37,798 bases of DNA from Prevotella sp. (GTDB lineage: Bacteria; Bacteroidota; Bacteroidia; Bacteroidales; Bacteroidaceae): NCBI GenBank assembly GCA_017389705.1, contig JAFPEE010000044.1:1-37798 (forward strand), written 5' to 3'. A program made the translations under genes and the position numbers. Shown here one piece after another: positions 1 to 5,504 of the stretch. Numbering within the stretch: position 1 is the first letter of the stretch; each line of letters starts with the position of its first letter. The notes under the pieces were generated by a model. That model was not told where the DNA came from. It did not search any database and saw nothing but the letters and a program-made list of their open reading frames with translations.

Positions 1-136
1 GACCATCAAAGACTGCGGCCGTCCCTACGACCCGGTACACAATGGTATGGATGCCGCATCAGTAGGCGCCCGCTCTGCCACCTACCGCTACATGTTCTCC
101 ATGAATGTAACGACTATAGTATGGAATAAAATATAA
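1..136 (+). CDS. 3' end of a probable outer-membrane beta-barrel protein (partial)
   Basis: The reading frame that starts at base 2 stays open to a TAA at 134-136 and gives about 44 residues. The tail contains YRYMFSMNVTTIVWNKI, an alternation of aromatic and small polar residues like the last strand of a Bacteroidetes outer-membrane barrel such as a TonB-dependent receptor. The ARSATYRYMF stretch just before it has the same style. The rest of the gene lies upstream of the window, so the family call is an inference from the C-terminus alone. It is followed directly by transposase debris, which suggests the element boundary or an insertion lies just after this gene. No terminator was seen behind it. 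Confidence 0.45.
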   Translation, partial: TIKDCGRPYDPVHNGMDAASVGARSATYRYMFSMNVTTIVWNKI

Positions 137-186
137 TATCATTATCTGTAAAAAAAATAAATACAACATGAGAATCAAACAATTAG

Positions 187-390
187 AGTTGGCTTGACAT
201 AGCCGAGATAGAACTCAACATGATGACCAGACAGTGTTTGGACAGAAGGATTGACAATATCGAAACTCTCAAAAGAGAACTGGATGCATGGGAGTGCGAG
301 AAAAATAACGAAGAGAAGAAAGTTATCTGGCAATTCCGTACCAAAGATGCACGAATCAAACTCGCGTCACTATACCCAAAGCTTGGTTAA
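187..390 (+). pseudogene. IS630-family transposase, C-terminal remnant
   Basis: In the frame of base 187 the DNA reads WLDIAEIELNMMTRQCLDRR, then a stretch with ELDAWE and VIWQFRTKDARIKLASLYPKL, then a stop at 388-390. This matches the C-terminus of IS630-type DDE transposases, which carry a WLDIAEIEL motif with the catalytic Glu and end in an ARIKL-LYPKL-like tail. An in-frame TAG at 184-186 precedes it, and no N-terminal or first-Asp portion is visible in the 50 bases back to the previous gene. The copy is therefore truncated and inactive. The short open frame over 251-445 is only a shifted shadow of it. It marks past transposition next to the outer-membrane gene. Confidence 0.75.
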
Positions 391-487
391 CGCCAAATGT
401 CTTCAAGACACTACACTAGATTTCCGACAAGACAGGAAAAAATAATCTCGAATCAGGTAGTTTTGAAATTATAGATAGCATCGTTAA

Positions 488-871
488 ATGATAACAAAAT
501 CATATAATATGGAAAAATTCAGTTCATCAGACAAACTCATTTTTGTTAATATCAACAAATCTTTCGAGGCGATGAAAAGTAATGATACTGCCAGCCCTCA
601 CTATCGCAAAAGCTTGAAAGAATGTACGGTTAAGTATTGGGCTGTCAAAGATGAAAAGGCTTTTGCAGCAACTCATATCCTTGGTTGCTATCAAGGCAAG
701 GTAATTGAGGTCGTTAAAATAACCAATGTTAAATTAGCCAATCTTAATGAATACCCAGGCAGAAAAGTATTCGAAGGTTCTGAGGAAAAAGAATCTCCTT
801 ATATTGGATTGGATTTGCACGAAGTGTTCAAAAGTTTAGCAAACTTTCATACAAAGTACTGGAATCTATAA
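488..871 (+). CDS. hypothetical small protein, possibly PUA/ASCH-like, paired with a GIY-YIG gene
   Basis: This is a 127-residue protein of unknown function; a second start at 509 (MEKFSSS) gives 120 residues and is equally plausible. No signal peptide or membrane segment is visible. The central part (KYWAVKDEKAFAATHILGCY followed by a GKVIEVVKI strand, then GRKVFEGSE and a YIGLDL stretch) resembles the strand-rich pattern of small proteins of the type '...ALAVVDGVIVGVY...GRWGFEGxEA...YVGKSV' that occur near restriction and nuclease genes. That resemblance is from memory and weak. The gene ends 12 bases before the GIY-YIG-like gene, so the two are probably co-transcribed. Both are AT-richer than the chromosome to the right, consistent with acquisition by transfer. 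No TAnnTTTG element was found just upstream. Confidence 0.6.
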   Translation: MITKSYNMEKFSSSDKLIFVNINKSFEAMKSNDTASPHYRKSLKECTVKYWAVKDEKAFAATHILGCYQGKVIEVVKITNVKLANLNEYPGRKVFEGSEEKESPYIGLDLHEVFKSLANFHTKYWNL

Positions 872-883
872 CACACAATCGTT

Positions 884-1420
884 ATGGAAGAAATTAAACA
901 TACCTATACAATACAATGGGTAGGCCCCTTGTCATATGAAGATTACAAGGATTACCTAAAGAGTGAAGAAACAATAAGTCCAGGCTTATTTAGCATTTAC
1001 TATTTTGAAGCAAGAATCGATGGTAGATATAGAAAACGTCGTTATCTTGGCATTCACAAGAAGAATGATGGTATAGACAAAAGGCTAAACAAGAGCCATG
1101 AACATTTAGGCCAGTTTGTCGCTGCTAAAGAATTGTCTATTTGGATAGGTAGCTTTTCACATTATAATAATCAAAAAGAAGACAATATTGATATCGTTGA
1201 GACATTGTTTATTCAGGCATACAAAGATTTGTTGACAGAGAATGAAAAGAAAAAGAAATCACTTCCTTCTGAATCTGTTTGTATCATAAATTTGTGGTTT
1301 GACAAGAAAGATCATCTGAAGAAATATGCAAAGAAGACCCCAGAAATCTTTAGTGATGTACTTGTCTACTATCACGAGGATAACATATTTATGAAAGGTA
1401 AACTTTCAAAAATGAGATAA
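884..1420 (+). CDS. GIY-YIG-like nuclease domain protein (divergent)
   Basis: This 178-residue protein has no signal peptide. Residues 34-40 (GLFSIYY) and 53-57 (RYLGI) fit the two core strands of the GIY-YIG fold, with YLG replacing YIG. R67 (DKRL) with H72 and E106 (VETLF) sit where the catalytic Arg, His and metal-binding Glu are expected. The opening QWVGP at residues 11-15 also matches a subgroup of GIY-YIG proteins that begin with W-x-GP. GIY-YIG enzymes cleave DNA in repair, homing and restriction. The role here is not known: a restriction, toxin or mobile-element function is only suggested by the neighbouring integrase and transposase remnant. The gene directly follows the 127-residue gene and overlaps the 3' end of the opposing XRE pseudogene by 15 bases. 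The enzymatic call is inference. Confidence 0.6.
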   Translation: MEEIKHTYTIQWVGPLSYEDYKDYLKSEETISPGLFSIYYFEARIDGRYRKRRYLGIHKKNDGIDKRLNKSHEHLGQFVAAKELSIWIGSFSHYNNQKEDNIDIVETLFIQAYKDLLTENEKKKKSLPSESVCIINLWFDKKDHLKKYAKKTPEIFSDVLVYYHEDNIFMKGKLSKMR

Positions 1421-1715
1421 AAAGCATAAGGACACTTTCGACGACACTAACAATTCCTTCACATCCACATCAAGATGGCGTGTAATCTCGTAGAGTTGTT
1501 CCACTGATGGCTGTACCTTGTTGGTCATCCAGCGTGAAACGGTACTAATACTGTGACCCATCTGCTCTGAGAGCCACGTACCAGTTCTTTTCTTTCTCAG
1601 CCAAAACAATCTTGAACTGCGTTCGAGCCTGCTCCTGCTCGGCAGAGTCGAAGAGGACTTCACTCTGCACTCGCTTACTCGCAGCCTTTAGCCTGTTATA
1701 TTTGTGAATTCCCAT
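1406..1715 (-). pseudogene. XRE-family helix-turn-helix regulator, frameshifted
   Basis: Two overlapping minus-strand frames together make one small XRE-type regulator. The first starts at the ATG at 1715 (MGIHKYNRLK...) and reaches IVLAEKEK near 1590. The homology then continues in the next frame as TGTWLSEQMGHSISTVSRW, then TNKVQPSVEQLYEI and LDVDVKELLVSS. One extra base in the A-rich GAAAAGAAC run near 1584-1590 explains the shift. In addition, about 24 codons (AASKRVQSEV...ARTQF) lie between NRLK and the IVLAEK helix, where relatives usually have none. The gene runs into the 3' end of the GIY-YIG gene. It was probably the resident repressor of this cassette and is likely dead, unless frameshifting restores it. 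Confidence 0.65.
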
Positions 1716-2048
1716 GTTGCTTTTAGTTGTTCTTGCCCAACATTGAGCGTTCTGTGCGCAAATATAATCAAAAATATCGAGGTTATGATAATTCCTGAAC
1801 ATAAATTAAGAAAAAGAATGGTCTTTTCTCTTGATATGGTATCATTTTGCACTAATTTCTGCTTGCAATTCCACAATTATGTTCTATAGAAGGGTGTAGC
1901 CTAATACGCACTTTCCTGTGGAGTGCCACATAAAGATGCTTGTCTGCTTTCTGATGAGCAAGCTCGGCAGACATTAGGTTTTTGTTTCCCTGAAATGTTA
2001 TTTCACAGAAAGGAATTTCCAGAATGAGCCTATTTGAAGATTATGATG
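1716..2048. other. non-coding stretch with three small hairpins
   Basis: No convincing gene was seen in this stretch between the regulator remnant and the helix-turn-helix pair. It contains TGTGG-AGTG-CCACA at 1917-1930, a 7-base inverted repeat TGTCTGC/GCAGACA at 1941-1947 and 1967-1973, and TGAAAT-GTT-ATTTCA at 1991-2005. These could be regulator binding sites, an RNA leader or part of a recombination or transfer region. None matches a family that I recognise. Confidence 0.4.
1759..1766 (-). promoter_or_regulatory. -7 element of the XRE regulator promoter
   Basis: On the minus strand the sequence reads TATATTTGCGC, which fits the Bacteroidetes -7 consensus TAnnTTTG. It lies about 45 bases before the ATG at 1715. 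No clear TTG -33 box at the usual 19-21 base spacing was seen. Confidence 0.45.
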
Positions 2049-2056
2049 TATCTTTG
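2049..2056 (+). promoter_or_regulatory. -7 element before the helix-turn-helix gene pair
   Basis: TATCTTTGCGCC fits TAnnTTTG and lies 29 bases before the ATG at 2086, a normal distance for a Bacteroidetes promoter. The nearest TTTG upstream (2033-2036) is only 12 bases away, so a standard -33 box is not evident. Confidence 0.6.
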
Positions 2057-2085
2057 CGCCCAGATAAAACAAAAACTAAACAGAC

Positions 2086-2406
2086 ATGGAAGTAATATCA
2101 ATTGAGCGCAGTACCTACGAGGAACTGCTGACGAGTTTCAACAGCTTCGTCATAAAGATGAAAGAGATGGCCATTAGAGGCAATGACAAAGGGTTGGGCG
2201 ATTGGCTTGATAACCAAGATGTTTGCAAAATGCTGAACATCAGCCCAAGAACATTACAGACTTTACGTGATAATGGGACATTGGCCTATTCTCAAATCAA
2301 TCGTAAGGTGTATTACAAGCCTGAGGATGTAGAGAGTATTCTTCATGTTGTGGCTGATAGGGATAAGGAGAGTAAGATGAATAATCTCAAAACGAGCCGT
2401 CTATGA
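2086..2406 (+). CDS. helix-turn-helix (excisionase/MerR-like) DNA-binding protein
   Basis: This 106-residue protein has an HTH_17-type winged helix in its C-terminal half: WLDNQDVCKMLNISPRTLQT, then LRDNGTLAYSQINRKVYYK and the PEDVESIL tail. The N-terminal 50 residues look helical and may dimerise. Such proteins in Bacteroidetes accompany integrases in integrative elements, where they act as excisionase-like factors or regulators. The stop overlaps the start of the next, related gene by four bases (ATGA), so translation is probably coupled. It faces the tyrosine recombinase gene across a shared terminator hairpin. A role in controlling excision is inferred from context. Confidence 0.85.
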   Translation: MEVISIERSTYEELLTSFNSFVIKMKEMAIRGNDKGLGDWLDNQDVCKMLNISPRTLQTLRDNGTLAYSQINRKVYYKPEDVESILHVVADRDKESKMNNLKTSRL

Positions 2407-2699
2407 ATGAATTGATAATGCCACATAACGTCGGAGTGAAGAATGCTCTGGAGAATATGAAGGAGGTGCTTGCCTTATACAAGAAGGTAATAGGTAATTA
2501 TCGTCCATTGCTTGATGGTGAACGCTACCTAACAGACAGAGAGGTTGCGCGGATTCTGAAAGTCAGCCGACGAACATTACAGGAATACCGTAATGATGGT
2601 GTGCTACCTTATGTGTTATTAGGTGGCAAGGTTCTTTATCGTGAGAGTGATTTGGAAAGAGTTCTGGAGAGTTGTTATCATCCTGCGTATAAACGATAG
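2403..2699 (+). CDS. second helix-turn-helix (excisionase/MerR-like) protein
   Basis: This 98-residue paralogue of the gene before it has the same architecture: a helical N-terminus followed by YLTDREVARILKVSRRTLQE, then YRNDGVLPYVLLGGKVLYR and ESDLERVLE. The two proteins may act as a heterodimer or bind adjacent sites, as excisionase pairs of Bacteroides conjugative transposons do; that is inference. The start overlaps the upstream stop by four bases. The gene ends in front of the long hairpin at 2747-2791. Confidence 0.85.
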   Translation: MNELIMPHNVGVKNALENMKEVLALYKKVIGNYRPLLDGERYLTDREVARILKVSRRTLQEYRNDGVLPYVLLGGKVLYRESDLERVLESCYHPAYKR

Positions 2700-2746
2700 G
2701 GAAGGAGAAAGATTCGTCAGTAGTTCGTGTGCAGAATGAATATAAC

Positions 2747-2791
2747 GCAGAAAGACGGATGACAGACTTCGCTAATCATTCGTCTTTCTGC
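2747..2791. terminator. bidirectional hairpin between helix-turn-helix pair and integrase
   Basis: The arm at 2747-2762 (GCAGAAAGACGGATGA) pairs with 2776-2791 (TCATTCGTCTTTCTGC): 15 of 16 Watson-Crick pairs plus one G-T, with a 13-base loop. It lies between two convergent genes, where a shared terminator is expected. The following plus-strand bases are TTTGAAATATTT, a weak T tract. Confidence 0.65.
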
Positions 2792-2814
2792 TTTGAAATA
2801 TTTAGTTCGCTAAT

Positions 2815-4072
2815 CTATACCATCTTGATGTCTTTGAATGAAGCGTTGAGCTTATTGCCAAGCATCGTCAGGTCGTTGTCGAGTTTCTGGCTTGTGATTT
2901 TGGCGTAAATCTGGGTGGTCACGATATTGGTGTGTCCCATGACTCGACTCACGCTCTCGATGGGCATGCCCTTTGAAAGAGCCAAGGTTGCGAACGAGTG
3001 CCGACCACAATGGTAGGAGATGGTCTTCTCAATGCCGCAGGCTGTCATCACCGTTTTCAGTTTCTTGCACATCGACCAGTAATTCATCTTGCCGAACACC
3101 AGTTTGTCTTCCTGCAAGTGTTTGTAGCGGTCGATAATCTGCAAGGGTACGTCCATCAGCTTCACCTGAAAGGGAATGTTGGTCTTGTGGCGCTTGCTGA
3201 TAATCCACTTGTCACCATTGATGTCTACGATGTTGTCCGTGGTCAGGTTCTTCACGTCGATGAACGAGAGGGCGGTGAAGCACACGAATACAAAAATGTC
3301 ACGCACGAAGGCGAGATTGTCATCCTCGAACTCATGGGTTACGACAGCCTTCAGCTCTTCCTCGGTCAGGAATTCCCTTTCCTTGCAGTTTGGGCTGATG
3401 TGGAACTGCGCGAACGGGTTACGGGGAATCTTGCCGTTGTAGTGCGCCCTCATCACAACACCTTTCAGCCACATACACCGCTGCCAGATAGTGCCATTAG
3501 CCAGTCCTCGGTCTGTACTGAGGTAGGCGGCAAACTCCTTGATGAACTCAGGTATCAGTTCCAACATCGACATATCTGTGCGACGATAGTGCGACTGGAT
3601 GAAGTCTGCCACATCCTTACGCGAACGCTCCATAGCCCAGAGAGTGCTCGCTGATCTGTCCTTGCCCACACGTTTCTTCTGGTTGGCAATGTCCTTGTCG
3701 AAAGCACTTAGCAGCGTTTCGTACTCGCTGCCAAAGCCCTGATATGAGTTGCGCACCATCTCTGCCGTTACGAAAGCCTCGCGATCCGAAAGGTGCTGAT
3801 AATGCTTGATGATCTGCGCCTTGATGTTATCCAATTCGCGGTTAATCTGCAATGCCTCCTTGCTGCGACCTTTAGCGCAATTGCCCTTTACGTCCCACAT
3901 ATCAAGCGGAATCGTCTTCTTACAACTGAACTGGCTCTGCGTTCCGTTAATCGTGACCCTGCCCATCACAGGCACCACACCATGGTACCCTCCCCGAGAC
4001 ACTCAGTCTCGTGGTCCCTCCCTTCTCCTTACTCTTGTTTACATAGAACAGAATGCTAAAAGTACTTCTCAT
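2815..4072 (-). CDS. tyrosine recombinase (IntDOT-like), 5' end interrupted by a hairpin insertion
   Basis: The long frame (GTG at 4002 to 2815, 395 residues) has the Bacteroidetes integrase layout: SAM-like core-binding domain at about residues 110-200, then a catalytic domain. Visible active-site residues are K273, H331 and R334 (SYHCGRHSFAT), H357 (MGHTN) and Y366 (IYAKI). The first catalytic Arg position is occupied by Ser246 (CFTALSFIDV), as in IntDOT of CTnDOT. The normal N-terminus, MRSTFSILFYVNKSKEK, lies in another frame from the ATG at 4072, with a -7 element just upstream. It is separated from GVVPVMGRVTING by about 37-40 extra bases holding a perfect hairpin. The gene is therefore either broken, re-initiated at the GTG, or read through by an unusual mechanism. 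It should mobilise the element to its left. Confidence 0.8.
3982..4022 (-). repeat. short hairpin insertion with flanking near-direct repeats inside the integrase gene
   Basis: A perfect inverted repeat, CGAGAC-ACTCA-GTCTCG, occupies 3995-4011. It is bracketed by near-identical 11-12 base stretches which on the minus strand read GGGAGGGACCA (4022-4012) and GGGAGGGTACCA (3994-3983). The unit shifts the integrase frame by +1. Both flanks carry GGA-GGG codons in the frame that is open on their own side: GGA at 4021-4019 upstream and GGA at 3993-3991 downstream, with a 28-base gap. Confidence 0.7.
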
Positions 4073-4099
4073 GTTTCTTACTCTTTTTAATTTGGGCTG

Positions 4100-4107
4100 C
4101 AAAACTA
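4100..4107 (-). promoter_or_regulatory. -7 element of the integrase promoter
   Basis: On the minus strand this reads TAGTTTTGCAGCCC, matching TAnnTTTG, and lies 27 bases before the ATG at 4072. This placement supports 4072 as the ancestral integrase start rather than the internal GTG at 4002. Confidence 0.55.
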
Positions 4108-4365
4108 CTATTTCTTTTGGTATCCACCGCTATGCAAAATATAGCAGTTTGCGGAATAAGAAACTGGCGGTGAAAGGTGCCCCATTCTTCACCATTTTGC
4201 GTAGTAACTTTACTCGGCTCCAAAGACATAAATTGGGTTACGAATAAGAAACCTAACTCCTTCACCAATCCTCCCCAATTTGCTTTTAGCCCCAAATTGA
4301 ACTTCCTCATTCTTCCCTGTTTTGCCTTTATTTTAGGCCGAATTGCGTTAATTCTCCAAAATCCG
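4108..4365. other. non-coding boundary between mobile element and chromosome
   Basis: No gene was recognised; a minus-strand open frame across it lacks any family signature. The decamer AATAAGAAAC occurs at 4155-4164 and again at 4243-4252, and CCCCAATTTG and CCCCAAATTG lie near 4280-4300. Such repeats could be integrase arm sites, with the attachment core expected in this interval, but no core could be identified without a second end. Confidence 0.3.
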
Positions 4366-4396
4366 TTGCTCTTTACAACCTTTTTTCGTAACTTTG
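4366..4396 (+). promoter_or_regulatory. promoter of the outer-membrane protein gene
   Basis: TTG at 4366-4368 and TAACTTTG at 4389-4396 are separated by 20 bases, fitting the Bacteroidetes -33/-7 pattern. The ATG at 4430 follows 33 bases after the -7 element. Confidence 0.65.
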
Positions 4397-4429
4397 CAGC
4401 CCAATTTGTGATATTCAAAAAGAAATCGT

Positions 4430-5278
4430 ATGAAGAGAAAACTGTTATTTATGTTTGCCTTGGTTGCCTTGGTGGCCGCACAGGCTCAGGACAAGAACGA
4501 CACCACCATTATCAACAATGCCAACAAGGTGACCATCGTTACCAACGACTCGCTGCAGAAGATAAAGGTAGTGGGTACGGAGGGTAATAGTGCCTACCGT
4601 TATGAGAATACCATCCAGCTGCGCGACTCGAACTATGTTCGTCGGCAGTATGAGTCGGGCAAGGGAAGAGAAAATTGGGATTTTGACCTGGCAGTAGGCT
4701 GGTCTGCTCCGACCAAAGTGCCTGACTACATGAGCTTCGCCCCCTTCAAGTCGTGGGAGTGGATTCTGGGTTTCCGCTATAAGTACAGGCCGAAGAATGC
4801 CCTGCAGACTTATTCGGTGGGTCTTTGGTGCAACTGGCGACGCTATACGCTGAGCTCGGACTATATGTTCATGAAGGGTGTTAAAATCTCCGGCAATCAG
4901 TCTTCTGCCTCCAATGAGGTTAGCGTAGGCTCTTTCCCCAAGGATGCCTGCGGCAAGCGCTCACGTATCAACATCTTCAGCCTGTCGGTACCCTTGCTGT
5001 TTACACAGCGGTTCGGTCAGAAGAGCGACTGGCGGTTTACGGTGGGACCGGTGGTGAACTTCAACGTGCGTGGCCGCATCAATACCGAGTATACCCTGGG
5101 TGACAATGACTACGACATCAACACCAAGGGTATTGAGTATCGTCCGGTGACGGTAGACTTCATGGGCTTTGTGACCTACAAGGAGTTGAGCATCTACTGC
5201 AAGTACTCGCCCATGAGTGTGCTGAAGACCGATATGGGTCCACAGTTCCACTCGCTGACGTTTGGTATCTTCATCTAA
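4430..5278 (+). CDS. outer-membrane beta-barrel protein of unknown function
   Basis: This 282-residue protein begins with a clear signal peptide (MKRKLLFMFALVALVAAQAQ). After a short polar stretch the sequence alternates aromatic and polar residues, as in small outer-membrane barrels: WDFDLAVGWSAP, WILGFRYKYRPK, YSVGLWCNWRRY, WRFTVGPVVNFNVRGR, and a C-terminal strand ending FHSLTFGIFI. This matches the general 'outer membrane beta-barrel / porin-family' group of Bacteroidales, for which no specific substrate is known. It has its own promoter and is the only gene in its transcription unit. It faces xseB, with just 5 bases between the stop codons, and no terminator hairpin was noticed there. 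Confidence 0.8.
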   Translation: MKRKLLFMFALVALVAAQAQDKNDTTIINNANKVTIVTNDSLQKIKVVGTEGNSAYRYENTIQLRDSNYVRRQYESGKGRENWDFDLAVGWSAPTKVPDYMSFAPFKSWEWILGFRYKYRPKNALQTYSVGLWCNWRRYTLSSDYMFMKGVKISGNQSSASNEVSVGSFPKDACGKRSRINIFSLSVPLLFTQRFGQKSDWRFTVGPVVNFNVRGRINTEYTLGDNDYDINTKGIEYRPVTVDFMGFVTYKELSIYCKYSPMSVLKTDMGPQFHSLTFGIFI

Positions 5279-5283
5279 GGAAG

Positions 5284-5487
5284 CTACTCGCGCTCAGCTT
5301 GTATCTTCAGAATATCCGCCTCTGTCTTGGTCAGCTTGTCCTTGCAGAGCTTGATGAGTCGCTGTGCAGTCTTCAGCTGCACAGCGAGTTCGTCTATGTC
5401 GTACTCGTTAGCTTCCATCTTGCGGACAATGGCCTCCAGCTGTGCCAGGGCCTCCTCGTATTTAATCGTTTCTTCGTTCATATTCAC
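5284..5487 (-). CDS. xseB: exodeoxyribonuclease VII small subunit
   Basis: This 67-residue helical protein has the XseB signature: YEEALAQLEAIVRKMEANEY, then DIDELAVQLKTAQRLIKLCKDKL. The small subunit binds in several copies to XseA and is needed for processive degradation of single-stranded DNA. The length is normal for the family. It lies downstream of xseA on the same strand with a 17-base gap made of the repeated AGTGAGA-type heptamer. It ends 5 bases from the convergent barrel gene. A start at residue 3 (5481) is also possible. Confidence 0.93.
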   Translation of the reverse strand: MNMNEETIKYEEALAQLEAIVRKMEANEYDIDELAVQLKTAQRLIKLCKDKLTKTEADILKIQAERE

Positions 5488-5504
5488 TTCTCACTTAAAA
5501 CTTC

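Noticed and set aside
251-445. 64-codon plus-strand open frame
   Set aside because: It overlaps the IS630 C-terminal remnant in another frame and has no family signature.
2768-2815. direct repeat TTCGCTAATC (2768-2777 and 2806-2815) as attachment site
   Set aside because: Both copies lie on the same side of the integrase, 28 bases apart, and one is inside the terminator loop. They do not bracket an element.
4056-4418. 120-codon minus-strand open frame in the gap left of the barrel gene
   Set aside because: It covers two promoters and the integrase start, is rich in basic residues without pattern, and matches no family.
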